A stretch of DNA of 64,000 nt from Amycolatopsis saalfeldensis (GTDB taxonomy: Bacteria; Actinomycetota; Actinomycetes; Mycobacteriales; Pseudonocardiaceae), in NCBI RefSeq assembly GCF_900110575.1, contig NZ_FOEF01000001.1:682001-746000 (forward strand), in the 5' to 3' direction. The translations under genes and the position numbers were made by a program. The notes below the pieces were generated by a model. It was not told the DNA's origin. It saw only the letters and a list, made by a program, of their open reading frames with translations, and ran no database searches. Of this stretch, positions 17,165-27,927 are shown in pieces (the first letter of the stretch is position 1; every line of letters begins with the position of its first letter).

Positions 17165-18562
17165 ATGGCTGAACAGGAATACCGGATCGAACACGACACG
17201 ATGGGTGAGGTCCGCGTCCCGGTCGACGCGCTCTACCGCGCGCAGACGCAGCGTGCCGTGGAGAACTTCCCCATCTCCGGCCGCGGTCTCGAGCGCGCCC
17301 AGATCCGCGCGCTGGGCCTGTTGAAGGCGGCCGCCGCGCGCGTGAACGCCAAGCTCGGCGTGCTGGAGCCCGAAGTCGCCGAAGCCATCGCCGCCGCCGC
17401 GAACGAAGTGGCCGACGGCAAGCACGACCGGCACTTCCCGATCGACGTCTTCCAGACCGGCTCCGGCACCTCGTCCAACATGAACGCGAACGAGGTCATC
17501 GCGACGCTCGCCACCCGCGCGCTGGGCCGCGAGGTGCACCCGAACGACCACGTCAACGCCTCGCAGTCGTCGAACGACACGTTCCCGACGACCATCCACG
17601 TCGCCGCCACGGAGGCCGTGCTCACCGACGTCGTCCCGGCGCTGGAGCACCTCGCGGGCGCGATCGAAACGCGGGCGCGGGAGTGGGCGGACGTCGTGAA
17701 GTCCGGCCGCACGCACCTGATGGACGCCGTGCCGATCACGCTCGGCCAGGAGGCGGGCGCGTGGGCCGCGCAGGTCCGCTTCGGCGTCGAACGGCTCCGG
17801 TCCGGCCTGCCGCGGCTGGGCGAGCTGCCGATCGGCGGCACCGCCGTGGGCTCCGGCCTGAACGCGCCGGACGACTTCGGCGCCGCCGTCTCCGCCGAGC
17901 TCGCGGAGCTGACCGGCCTGCCGCTGACCGAGGCGCGCAACCACTTCGAGGCGCAGGCGACGCAGGACAGCGTCGTCGAGACCTCCGGTCACCTGCGCAC
18001 GGTCGCGGTGTCGCTGAACAAGATCGCGAACGACCTGCGCTGGCTGGGCTCCGGCCCGCGCACCGGGCTGGCCGAGCTGGCGCTGCCGGACCTGCAGCCC
18101 GGCTCGTCGATCATGCCGGGCAAGGTCAACCCGGTGATCCCCGAGGCGACCCTGCAGGTGGTGGCGCAGGTGATCGGCAACGACGCGGCGGTAGCGTTCG
18201 CGGGCGCGGCGGGCAACTTCCAGCTCAACGTGAACCTGCCCGTGATCGCGCGCAACGTGCTCGAATCCGCGCGGCTGCTCGCGGCCGTCTCGCGGCTGCT
18301 GGCGGACAAGGTGTTCGACGGCGTCACCGCGAACGTCGAGCGCACGCGCCAGTACGCCGAGGGCTCGCCTTCGATCGTCACGCCGCTCAACAAGTACATC
18401 GGCTACGAAGCGGCGGCAGCGGTCGCGAAGCAGGCGCTCAAGGAGATGAAGACGATCCGCGAGGTCGTCCTCGAACGCGGTTTCGTGCGGGACGGCAAGC
18501 TCACCGAGGCCCAGCTCGACGAGGCTCTCGACGTGCTCCGCATGGCCCGGGGCGGCAAGTAA
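17165..18562 (+). CDS. fumC: Class II fumarate hydratase
   Basis: FumC interconverts fumarate and L-malate in the TCA cycle; class II enzymes are iron-free tetramers. The 465-residue sequence has [14 protein letters not shown], the [12 protein letters not shown] region, [18 protein letters not shown] and the superfamily signature [11 protein letters not shown] (313-323). Length and motifs are complete. ATG 17165 gives the standard N-terminus ([19 protein letters not shown]); the longer open frame from 16928 overlaps the divergent reductase and is rejected. Confidence 0.97.
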   Translation: MAEQEYRIEHDTMGEVRVPVDALYRAQTQRAVENFPISGRGLERAQIRALGLLKAAAARVNAKLGVLEPEVAEAIAAAANEVADGKHDRHFPIDVFQTGSGTSSNMNANEVIATLATRALGREVHPNDHVNASQSSNDTFPTTIHVAATEAVLTDVVPALEHLAGAIETRAREWADVVKSGRTHLMDAVPITLGQEAGAWAAQVRFGVERLRSGLPRLGELPIGGTAVGSGLNAPDDFGAAVSAELAELTGLPLTEARNHFEAQATQDSVVETSGHLRTVAVSLNKIANDLRWLGSGPRTGLAELALPDLQPGSSIMPGKVNPVIPEATLQVVAQVIGNDAAVAFAGAAGNFQLNVNLPVIARNVLESARLLAAVSRLLADKVFDGVTANVERTRQYAEGSPSIVTPLNKYIGYEAAAAVAKQALKEMKTIREVVLERGFVRDGKLTEAQLDEALDVLRMARGGK

Positions 18563-18668
18563 CCGGCTCGGGATCTTCCCGCTGAATTCCCGGTTCGAGC
18601 AGGTGCTTTGTTCCTGATCGGGCGATGGACGAGCGGAAATTGTCGGTGCCCGGGGTCATGATGTCGGG

Positions 18669-20201
18669 GTGCTGCTGACCGAGATCGTCACCGCGTCCGC
18701 CGAGCTGGCGGCCACCCGGTCCAGGAAGGCGAAGACCGCCACCCTGGCCGCGGTGCTGCGCGCCGCCGAGCCCGCCGAGCTGCCCGCCGTGATCGCGTAC
18801 CTCACCGGGCAGACGGCGCAGGACCGCCTGGGCGCGGGCTGGCGCACGCTCGCGGACCTGGCCGCCTCCCCCGCGGCGGCGCCCGAGGTGAGCGTCGCCG
18901 AGGTGGACGAGGCGCTGACCGAGGTCGCCGCCGCGTCCGGGGCGGGATCGGTGAAGCGGCGGGCCGAGGTGCTCACCGCGTTGTTCACCCGGCTCACCAA
19001 GGCCGAGCAGGAGTTCCTGTTCCGGCTGGTCACCGGCGAGCTGCGGCAGGGCGCGCTGGAGGGCGTGATGGTCGACGCGATCGCGGCGGCGGCCGAGCTG
19101 CCGGCGGCGGACGTGCGGCGCGCGTTCATGCTGTCCGGCCGGCTGCCGGTCACCGGCCACGCGGCGCTGACCGGTGGCGCGGCGAGGCTCGCCGAGTTCC
19201 GTCTGGCGCTCGGGCGGCCGATCCGGCCGATGCTGGCCTCCCCCGCGGAATCGCTCGAAGAAGCGGCTTCCGAGCACGAACACGCGATCGTCGAGTACAA
19301 AATGGACGGTGCGCGGATCCAGGTGCACCGTCAGGGCGAGGAAGTGCACGTCTACACCCGCACGCTGCGGGAGATCACCTCGAGCGTGCAGGAGCTGGTC
19401 GACCTCGTGCGGGCGCTGCCGTGCGAGTCGGTGGTGCTGGACGGCGAAACACTGGCCCTGGCCGACGACGGCAGGCCGCGCCCGTTCCAGGAGACGATGA
19501 GCCGTTTCGGCAGCACGCGCGAGGAGCAGGTGCGCGCGCTGCTGCTGCGGCCGTACTTCTTCGACTGCCTGCACCTAGACGGCGTCGACCTGTTGGACGC
19601 GCCGCTGTCGGAGCGCAACGCGGCACTGCGCCGGGTCGCGGGCGAGCACGTCATCCCGGGTCAGGTGGAGCCAGCGGACCCGGCCGCGGTGCTGGCGGCG
19701 GCGATGGCCGCGGGCCACGAGGGCGTGATGGTGAAGGACCTCGCCTCGCCGTACGCGGCGGGCCGGCGCGGGCGGGCCTGGCTGAAGGTGAAACCGGTGC
19801 ACACGATCGACCTGGTGGTGCTCGCGGCGGAATGGGGGCACGGGCGCCGCACCGGCACGCTGTCGAACCTGCACCTCGGCGCCCGCGACCCGGACGGCGG
19901 CCCGCCGATCATGGTGGGCAAGACCTTCAAGGGCATGACCGACGAGCTGCTGGCCTGGCAAACGAAGCGGTTCCAGGAAATCGAAACCCACCGCGACGAC
20001 TGGACCGTCCACGTGCGACCGGAAGTAGTCGTCGAGATCGAACTCGACGGCGCGCAGATCAGCCCCCGCTACCCGGGCGGCCTGGCCCTGCGTTTCGCCC
20101 GCGTCGTCCGCTACCGCCCAGACAAGACCCCCACCGAAGCCGACACGATCGACACCGTCCGCACCCTCCTCCGCGGCGACCGCCCAGGCGAGGAGGGCTG
20201 A
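18669..20201 (+). CDS. ligB: ATP-dependent DNA ligase, LigB type
   Basis: The 510-residue enzyme has the N-terminal DNA-binding domain (about 1-190), the nucleotidyltransferase motif I EYKMDGARIQVHR with adenylated lysine K211, motif III YFFDCLHLDG, motif IV GHEGVMVKD, motif V LKVKPVHTIDLVVLAAEWG and a C-terminal OB domain. It matches the non-essential actinobacterial LigB ligases used for nick sealing in repair, with no polymerase or nuclease domain attached as in LigD. GTG start at 18669. The 3' flank is a convergent gap facing the OYE gene. Confidence 0.95.
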   Translation: MLLTEIVTASAELAATRSRKAKTATLAAVLRAAEPAELPAVIAYLTGQTAQDRLGAGWRTLADLAASPAAAPEVSVAEVDEALTEVAAASGAGSVKRRAEVLTALFTRLTKAEQEFLFRLVTGELRQGALEGVMVDAIAAAAELPAADVRRAFMLSGRLPVTGHAALTGGAARLAEFRLALGRPIRPMLASPAESLEEAASEHEHAIVEYKMDGARIQVHRQGEEVHVYTRTLREITSSVQELVDLVRALPCESVVLDGETLALADDGRPRPFQETMSRFGSTREEQVRALLLRPYFFDCLHLDGVDLLDAPLSERNAALRRVAGEHVIPGQVEPADPAAVLAAAMAAGHEGVMVKDLASPYAAGRRGRAWLKVKPVHTIDLVVLAAEWGHGRRTGTLSNLHLGARDPDGGPPIMVGKTFKGMTDELLAWQTKRFQEIETHRDDWTVHVRPEVVVEIELDGAQISPRYPGGLALRFARVVRYRPDKTPTEADTIDTVRTLLRGDRPGEEG

Positions 20202-20718
20202 CTCTGGACGCACCCAGCCCTGGCGCACCTGCTGCCTGAGCGCTATGCCGCATCGGCCTGCTTCGCCCGCCGCCGACCGACGCGCACCGGCCAACACCTC
20301 AGCACGGGCTCACACTCCCGGCTCGACCCCTGGGTAGGTGCCAGCCACGCTCACGGCCGCCACGGCAGCGGTCCTCCGCAGCTGCGGCCAACCGCACTGG
20401 CGCCTGACTACGGCGACAGCCGCGGCCAACGCGGCGCACTCGCCAAACCAGGGGTCGACCACCGGCCCACGGGCCCGGCGCGCTCTGCAAACAGGAGCCG
20501 GACCATCACCCTTCCCGGACCGGGAACGCTGTCCGCCAAGTCCTTCGGCATGCTCCGAAGAGACAAGCCGGACCGTCGCCCCACCGGCTTGCTCGACCTT
20601 CCCGTCGCCTAACCTCCCGACCACTCTCGACCGGCAAACCTCCCTGTCGCCCAGTCGCCCGGCGCCACCCGACCTCGCGGCCAGACAACGCACGCCCTGT
20701 CACCCGGGCGTTCCGGAG
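20202..20718. other. 517-bp convergent gap without a recognisable gene
   Basis: Between the ligB and OYE stops there are only compositional ORFs. Weak, imperfect recurrences of a CCGTCGCCC/CAGTCGCCC-like word occur between about 20560 and 20680, much less regular than the other arrays. No hairpin terminator with a T tract was seen. Confidence 0.5.
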
Positions 20719-21939
20719 TCAGCCGCGGACGCGGCGGAAGGCGTTGAACGGGTCGTTGATCCCGGCTTGGGCCAATGCCCGCCAAGCGCTTCGGCCGCGG
20801 GCGACGGGCTTGCCCGCCGCCACGCGGTGGATTTGCTGGGTGTGCCACTGGATTTCGAGCAGGCTGTCGGCCAGCCGGATGCCGGTGCGCGGACAGAGTC
20901 GCTCGGCGCGGGCGTCCTCGCCGGCGAGCAGGCGCGCTGGCAGGCTCGGGTCGACGGTCAGGGGCCGGCCGAGGCCGATCAGGTCGAGGGCGCCTGAACG
21001 CAGGGCTTCCGCCATGCCCTCGGCAGTGGCGAAGCCGCCCGTCACCATGAGCGCGACGTCGGAGACCTGGCGTGCTTTGGCCGCGTAGTCCAGAAAATAC
21101 GCCTCACGGCGCGCGGTGCTCTCGCGGCCGGAGCCCATCATCACGGCCTTTTCGTACGTGCCGCCGGAAATCTCCAGCAGGTCGAGGCCCGCGTCGCCGA
21201 GGGCGCGGACGACCTGGAGCGACTCGTCCTCGCCGAAGCCGCCGCGCTGGAAGTCCGCACTGTTCAGCTTTACCGACACCGGCACGGAATCACCCACCGC
21301 CGACCGCACGCGGGCGACCACCTCGAGCAGGAAACGGCTTCGATCACGGCCCCACGCGTCGTCGCGGAGGTTCGTGAGCGGCGAGAGGAACTGCGAGATC
21401 AGGTACCCGTGCGCGCCGTGCAGCTGCACCCCGTCGAAGCCCACGTCGACGAATGTCTTCGCCGCCAACGCGAACCGGTCGATGATCGCCTCGATCTCGT
21501 CGCCCGTCAGGGCTCGCGGCGCGGCGAAAGCGGTCCGCACGCCGCGATCGCCGAAGGGCACCGCGGACGGCGCGACCGGCTGCCGCGAAAGGAACCGCGG
21601 GCTCTGCCGCCCGGGATGGTTGAGCTGCACCCACAGCCGCGCTTCGGTCCCGTCGACGCTGCGCGCCCACGGCCGGAAGACGGCCGGGTCCGGCACGACC
21701 GGCAGCGCGACGTTGCGCGGTTCGCCGAGCGCGGCCGGATCGACCATCACGTTGCCGGTCACCAGCAGGCCCGCACCGCCGCGCGCCCAGGTCCGGTACA
21801 GCTCGGCCAGCTCCGGCGTCGGCCGGTTGCGACGGTCGCCGAGCTGCTCGCTCAGCGCCGACTTCGCGATCCGGTGCGGCAGCACTGCCCCGCAGCGCAG
21901 TTTGAGCGGCTCGGCCAGCAGTTCCCGGGTGGCTGTCAT
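20719..21939 (-). CDS. Old Yellow Enzyme-like NADH:flavin oxidoreductase
   Basis: The 406-residue FMN-dependent TIM-barrel protein has the N-terminal KLRCGAVLPHRIAKSALSE, the substrate-pocket WVQLNHPGRQ, GVQLHGAHGYLISQFLSPLTN(L)R with the catalytic His pair, PVSVKLNSADF and the FMN phosphate-binding VTGGFATAEGMAEAL. Such enzymes reduce activated C=C bonds using NAD(P)H; the natural substrate cannot be read from sequence. Its ATG is about 95 bp from the divergent MBL-fold gene, with a small palindrome between them. Confidence 0.88.
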   Translation of the reverse strand: MTATRELLAEPLKLRCGAVLPHRIAKSALSEQLGDRRNRPTPELAELYRTWARGGAGLLVTGNVMVDPAALGEPRNVALPVVPDPAVFRPWARSVDGTEARLWVQLNHPGRQSPRFLSRQPVAPSAVPFGDRGVRTAFAAPRALTGDEIEAIIDRFALAAKTFVDVGFDGVQLHGAHGYLISQFLSPLTNLRDDAWGRDRSRFLLEVVARVRSAVGDSVPVSVKLNSADFQRGGFGEDESLQVVRALGDAGLDLLEISGGTYEKAVMMGSGRESTARREAYFLDYAAKARQVSDVALMVTGGFATAEGMAEALRSGALDLIGLGRPLTVDPSLPARLLAGEDARAERLCPRTGIRLADSLLEIQWHTQQIHRVAAGKPVARGRSAWRALAQAGINDPFNAFRRVRG

Positions 21940-21991
21940 CGCGGTCCCGTCTTCGCAGCGAAACTTACCGGCAGTAGGCTACCCGAAAGTA

Positions 21992-22006
21992 GATACCAGC
22001 GGTATC
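21992..22006. promoter_or_regulatory. Short palindrome in the OYE/MBL divergent promoter region (possible operator)
   Basis: Perfect 6-bp arms GATACC and GGTATC are separated by 3 bp, located between the two divergent start codons. A site of this size could bind a dimeric repressor, but no regulator gene is adjacent and the arms are short enough to occur by chance. Confidence 0.3.
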
Positions 22007-22018
22007 CCAACTGGGCGC

Positions 22019-22024
22019 TAGGGT
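22019..22024 (+). promoter_or_regulatory. Putative -10 element (TAGGGT) for the MBL-fold gene
   Basis: TAGGGT matches TANNNT and ends 9 nt before the ATG at 22034, with no Shine-Dalgarno between, consistent with a leaderless mRNA. Confidence 0.4.
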
Positions 22025-22033
22025 CTGCAGACC

Positions 22034-22657
22034 ATGACGGCGATAGTGCAGAACCTGGTCACGTCGGGTGTTTTCGAACTCGACGGCGGCAGCTGGGAAG
22101 TCGACAACAACGTCTGGATCGTGGGCGACGACGCCGAGGTCATCGTGATCGACGCGGCGCACGACGCCGCCGCGATCGCCGAGGTCGTCGGGGACCGCGA
22201 ACTGCGCGCGATCGTCTGCACCCACGCCCACAACGACCACGTCAACGCCGCGCCCGAGCTGGCCGCGCGCACCGGCGCGCCGATCCTGCTGCACCCGGCC
22301 GACCGCGTCGTCTGGGACCTCACGCACCCCGGCCGAGCGCCGGACGGCGAGCTGGCCGACGGCCAGGTCGTCACCATCGCGGGCACCGGCCTCACCGTGC
22401 TCCACACCCCGGGCCACGCGCCGGGCGCCGTCTGCCTCTACGCGGCCGACCTCGGCGTGGTCTTCACCGGCGACACGCTGTTCCACGGCGGCCCCGGCGC
22501 CACCGGACGGTCCTATTCGGACTACCCGACCATCGTGAAGTCCATCCGCGAGCGCCTTTTCACCCTGCCCGACCCGACGGAGGTCCACACCGGGCACGGC
22601 GAGGGCACCACGATCGCCGACGAGAAGGCGGGCTCGGCGGAGTGGCCCGAGGCCTGA
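22034..22657 (+). CDS. MBL-fold metallo-hydrolase
   Basis: The 207-residue protein has the di-zinc HxHxDH motif THAHNDH (H64, H66, D68, H69), the downstream LHTPGHAPGAVCLY histidine, the bridging Asp in FTGDTLF and the terminal histidine in VHTGHGEGT. This is the glyoxalase II-like branch of the metallo-beta-lactamase superfamily, usually acting on thioesters or similar small substrates. The substrate is not identifiable. It is convergent with the DUF309 gene and divergent from the OYE gene; the shared promoter gap suggests possible co-regulation. Confidence 0.88.
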   Translation: MTAIVQNLVTSGVFELDGGSWEVDNNVWIVGDDAEVIVIDAAHDAAAIAEVVGDRELRAIVCTHAHNDHVNAAPELAARTGAPILLHPADRVVWDLTHPGRAPDGELADGQVVTIAGTGLTVLHTPGHAPGAVCLYAADLGVVFTGDTLFHGGPGATGRSYSDYPTIVKSIRERLFTLPDPTEVHTGHGEGTTIADEKAGSAEWPEA

Positions 22658-22697
22658 GGGCCCGCCACACCAGGCACCTGAGGAACGGTCAGACGAC

Positions 22698-24672
<1,975 letters not shown>

Positions 24673-24674
24673 GG

Positions 24675-24721
24675 ACTCGTGAGTGTTCAGGACCGTGAGA
24701 ACCGCCTGAACACTCACGAGT
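24675..24721. terminator. Bidirectional hairpin between convergent guaB1 and phoH2
   Basis: A perfect 17-bp stem (24675-24691 with 24705-24721) with a 13-nt loop fills almost the whole 60-bp gap between the two stops. There is no T tract, so termination would be of the T-less type common in actinobacteria. Confidence 0.75.
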
Positions 24722-24732
24722 TCCCCAGGGGA

Positions 24733-26124
24733 TCAGCCGTGGTCCTCCAGCATCTCGGTGACGAGCGCGGCGATCGGCGAGCGCTCCGACCGGGTCAGCG
24801 TCACGTGCGCGAACAGCGGGTGGCCCTTCAGCTTCTCGATCACCGCCGAGACGCCGTCGTGCCGTCCGACGCGCAGGTTGTCGCGCTGGGCGACGTCGTG
24901 CGTGAGCACCACCCGTGACGCTGTGCCGAGGCGGGAGAGCACCGTGAGCAGCACGTTGCGCTCCAGCGACTGCGCCTCGTCCACGATCACGAACGTGTCG
25001 TGCAGCGAGCGGCCGCGGATGTGCGTCAGCGGGAGCACCTCGAGCATGCCGCGGTCGAACACCTCGTCCAGCACGTCCTGGCTGACCAGCGCGCCGAGGG
25101 TGTCGAACACCGCCTGCGCCCACGGCTGCATCTTCTCGCTCTCGGAGCCCGGCAGGTAGCCCAGCTCCTGGCCGCCGACGGCGTAGACCGGGCGGAACAC
25201 CACGACCTTGCGGTGCTGGCGGCGTTCCATCACCGCCTCGAGCCCGGCGCACAGCGCCAGCGCGGACTTGCCGGTGCCGGCGCGGCCGCCGAGGGAGACG
25301 ATGCCGACGTCGGAGTCCAGCAGCAGGTCCAGCGCCACCCGCTGCTCGGCCGAGCGGCCGTGCAGCCCGAACGCCTCGCGATCGCCCCGCACCAGCCGGA
25401 TCCGCTTGTCCGCGGTGACCCGCCCCAGCGCGCCGGTGCTGCCGGCGAGCAGCCGCAGCCCGGTGTGACAGGGCAGCTCGCCCACCTCGGCGAGGCCGAA
25501 CTCCACCGGGTCCACCGAGTTGCCCGCGAACAGGGCGTCGACCAGCTCCTGCGGCACGTCCACGTCGGTCATGCCGGTCCAGCCCGACGGCGTGACCTCC
25601 TGCGCGCGGTACTCGTCGGCGGCGAGGCCGACGGCCCCGGCCTTGACCCGCAGCGGGATGTCCTTCGTCACCAGCGTCACCGGCACCTTCTCCACGGCCA
25701 GGTTCAGCGCGCAGGCGAGGATGCGGTGGTCGTTGGAGTCGGTCCGGAAGCCGACCGGCAGCACCGAGGGGTCGGTGTGGTTGAGCTCCACCTGCAGCGT
25801 GCCGCCGTGCTCCCCGATCGGGATCGGCGCGTCGAGCCTGCCGTACTGCCGGCGCAGGTCGTCGAGCAGCCGGAGCGACTCACGGGCGAACCAGCCGAGC
25901 TCGGGGTGGTGACGTTTCGCCTCCAGTTCACTGATGACGACCAGCGGGAGGACGACCGCGTGTTCGGCGAACCGCGTCACCGCCCACGGGTCGGAAAGCA
26001 GGACCGACGTGTCCAGCACGTAGGTGGACACACCTGGGGTGGGCGAGATCGAGGCTTTCTCCGGGCCAGGGGCACCGGTCGAAGAACGGCCAGAGGCCTT
26101 GCGGGGTGAACGCTGCGCAGTCAC
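24733..26124 (-). CDS. phoH2: PhoH2: PIN-domain ribonuclease fused to PhoH ATPase
   Basis: An N-terminal PIN domain (about residues 33-160; [31 protein letters not shown] and [11 protein letters not shown] carry the acidic metal-binding residues) is joined to a PhoH ATPase with Walker [10 protein letters not shown] (about 277-285) and Walker [12 protein letters not shown]. Mycobacterial PhoH2 is a sequence-dependent RNA helicase-nuclease; the same role is inferred here. GTG 26124 is selected because a GGGAG lies about 9 nt upstream; it leaves a 30-residue polar N-terminal extension before the PIN domain. A small antitoxin-like gene precedes PhoH2 in some species; none was seen upstream here. 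Confidence 0.92.
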   Translation of the reverse strand: MTAQRSPRKASGRSSTGAPGPEKASISPTPGVSTYVLDTSVLLSDPWAVTRFAEHAVVLPLVVISELEAKRHHPELGWFARESLRLLDDLRRQYGRLDAPIPIGEHGGTLQVELNHTDPSVLPVGFRTDSNDHRILACALNLAVEKVPVTLVTKDIPLRVKAGAVGLAADEYRAQEVTPSGWTGMTDVDVPQELVDALFAGNSVDPVEFGLAEVGELPCHTGLRLLAGSTGALGRVTADKRIRLVRGDREAFGLHGRSAEQRVALDLLLDSDVGIVSLGGRAGTGKSALALCAGLEAVMERRQHRKVVVFRPVYAVGGQELGYLPGSESEKMQPWAQAVFDTLGALVSQDVLDEVFDRGMLEVLPLTHIRGRSLHDTFVIVDEAQSLERNVLLTVLSRLGTASRVVLTHDVAQRDNLRVGRHDGVSAVIEKLKGHPLFAHVTLTRSERSPIAALVTEMLEDHG

Positions 26125-26750
26125 GACGGCATCTCCCTCGAGGGCGTGTGCACCCCACGCCCGCACTCGCTGGGCCGGGCACCTCCCTGGCTGGGTCCGC
26201 TCCTCCTGACGCCGGCTGCGTCAGGCGATGCGGCCACGAGGGCCGGGTGCCGGCCCCCTCGTGCATCTCGTGGACGGCTGAGCCGCCCCCTCGATCAACG
26301 CCACGACCAGGGCCTCCCGCGAGGACCCGCACGGAACGCGTGCCCTCACTTCCGGAAGGTACCTACGTCCGGGCGATCGTGCAGGCAGCCACACAGGTGA
26401 TTCGCCAATTCGTCATCTCACCGTGGGTCGCCCGACATCAACACCCCGTGACATCACGCTGGGTGAGCACAATGGCATTCGGGTGATCACGCGTCAGTAT
26501 GATCTTCGGGAAATTGTCACGGAACGGGGTTGGAAGAATCCAGGAAAGCTTGTACCACGGGGGCGGCGGAAATGCATTTCGCATACTGGACACTGACCCG
26601 GACCGGGTGAACCCGCCTATTTGCGGCTCACACAATGGGAGTACCGGGCACTCATTACGGGCCGCTCGGGGGTAATTTTCTCACTGCGGGACACACCACC
26701 GGATCGTTCGGTGCCCGAGATCCCAGATTATCTACCTAGGAGTGTGCGAA
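26125..26750. other. 626-bp divergent regulatory gap between phoH2 and a small secreted protein
   Basis: No gene is recognised. The part near phoH2 has an 8-bp hairpin (26205-26212 with 26218-26225). The half next to the secreted-protein gene (about 26400-26735) is noticeably less GC-rich than the rest of the window, as expected for promoter or leader sequence. No known riboswitch core was identified. AGGAG at 26738-26742 is the ribosome-binding site of the next gene. Confidence 0.55.
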
Positions 26751-26993
26751 GTGCTGAAGAAGGCTGGAATTGTCGCCGGTGCGGCCGCGGGCCTGATGAT
26801 GCTCGGCGGTACGGCGTTCGCCGCGCCGGCAGCCCACACCCCGGACCCGACGTTCGGTGACGCATACGCGACCTTCATCGAAGGTGGCGGCGCGCTGGGC
26901 TACGGCGCGGCTTCCCTGGTCGCGGGTGCCTACACGGGCATCGCCACCACCCCGGCGCTGATCGCCCACTCGCTGGAGCACCACGGCCACTGA
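26751..26993 (+). CDS. Small secreted protein, 80 residues
   Basis: The product has a typical Sec signal peptide (MLKKAGIVAGAAAGLMMLGGTAFAA, cleavage after AFA near residue 24). This leaves a mature chain of only about 55 residues, rich in Ala/Gly/Tyr and ending in a His cluster (LEHHGH). There is no cysteine, so it is unlikely to be disulfide-stabilised. GTG 26751 is chosen because AGGAG lies 8 nt upstream; GTG 26742 is in frame but overlaps that site. A strong terminator follows 11 bp after the stop, so it is monocistronic, and the long upstream gap suggests dedicated control. No family was recognised. Confidence 0.75.
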   Translation: MLKKAGIVAGAAAGLMMLGGTAFAAPAAHTPDPTFGDAYATFIEGGGALGYGAASLVAGAYTGIATTPALIAHSLEHHGH

Positions 26994-27004
26994 CGTGGGT
27001 TGAG

Positions 27005-27040
27005 ACAAGGGCCCCGGAGTTCGCTCCGGGGCCCTTGTTC
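27005..27040. terminator. Strong bidirectional terminator with UUCG tetraloop
   Basis: A perfect 15-bp stem (27005-27019 with 27024-27038) is closed by a TTCG tetraloop. It lies between the stop of the small secreted gene and the convergent prenyl synthase gene and can serve both. Confidence 0.92.
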
Positions 27041-27064
27041 GTGCCCGGGATCCTTCGTGCGAGG

Positions 27065-27841
27065 TCAGGCGCCGAAGCGGCGGTGGCGCCAGGCGTAGTC
27101 GCGAAGCGCGCGAAGGAAGTCGACCCGGCGGAATGCCGGCCAATACGCCTCGGTGAACCAGAATTCCGAATGCGCGGACTGCCAGAGCAGGAATCCGGAA
27201 AGCCGCTGTTCACCGGAGGTCCGGATAATGAGGTCCGGATCCGGCTGCCCCGAGGTGTACAGGTGCTCGGAGATGTGGTCGACGTCGAGTATTTTCGCCA
27301 GCTCGCGGATCGAGGTGCCCTCGTCGGCGTGCTGGAGCAGCAGCTTGCGCACGGCGTCGGCGATCTCCTGCCGCCCGCCGTAACCGACGGCGACGTTCAC
27401 CTCCATGCCCGGCCGGTCCCCGGTGCGGGCCGCGGCGGCGGTGAGTTTCTGCGCCACCTCGATCGGCAGCAGGTCCAGCGCACCGACGATGCGCAGCCGC
27501 CACGGCGCCTCGGGGGCCGCGAGCTCGTCCGTGACGTCGGTGATGATCTTCAGCAGCGGTGTGAGCTCGTCCGGGTCGCGGTTGAGGTTGTCGGTGGACA
27601 GCAGCCACATGGTGACCACTTCGACCTCGGCCTCCTGGCACCAGCTGAGGAAGTCGGCGATCTTCTTGGCCCCGGCGCGATGCCCGTCGGCGACGTCGGT
27701 GAAGCCGGCTTCGCGCGCCCACCTGCGGTTTCCGTCGAGCATGATGGCGACGTGCCGCGGATGGCTGTCCGCGGCCTGCTGGATCAGGCGGCGGCCGTAG
27801 ACGCTGTAGACGACGTCGGACATGAAGGACCTGATGCTCAC
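27065..27841 (-). CDS. uppS: Short-chain cis-prenyltransferase (Z-farnesyl diphosphate synthase type)
   Basis: The 258-residue enzyme has the cis-prenyltransferase motifs HVAIMLDGNRRWA (catalytic D36), GHRAGAKKI, VTMWLLSTDNLNR, GYGGRQEI and DLIIRTSGEQRLSGFLLWQS with the terminal SEFWFTEAYWPAFR. Two cues favour the short-chain (mycobacterial Rv1086-like) enzyme over the long-chain undecaprenyl/decaprenyl synthase: Leu80 occupies the position of the chain-length-determining Ala69 of E. coli UppS, and the TrhA/hemolysin III gene lies next door as in mycobacteria. The product would then be E,Z-farnesyl diphosphate feeding decaprenyl phosphate synthesis. GTG 27841; ATG 27823 is an alternative start. 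Confidence 0.9.
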   Translation of the reverse strand: MSIRSFMSDVVYSVYGRRLIQQAADSHPRHVAIMLDGNRRWAREAGFTDVADGHRAGAKKIADFLSWCQEAEVEVVTMWLLSTDNLNRDPDELTPLLKIITDVTDELAAPEAPWRLRIVGALDLLPIEVAQKLTAAAARTGDRPGMEVNVAVGYGGRQEIADAVRKLLLQHADEGTSIRELAKILDVDHISEHLYTSGQPDPDLIIRTSGEQRLSGFLLWQSAHSEFWFTEAYWPAFRRVDFLRALRDYAWRHRRFGA

Positions 27842-27927
27842 GTCAGCTGAGCGTACGCACCCCTGAGCCGGACGTGTGACGCGCCACGGGAGGTGGCGAA
27901 AAACCTACGGTCCCGTAACCTGGCTGA

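Noticed and set aside
26400-26740. Cyclic-di-AMP (ydaO-type) riboswitch before the small secreted protein
   Set aside because: A GGGTGAA word is present, but the other conserved blocks of that riboswitch were not found.
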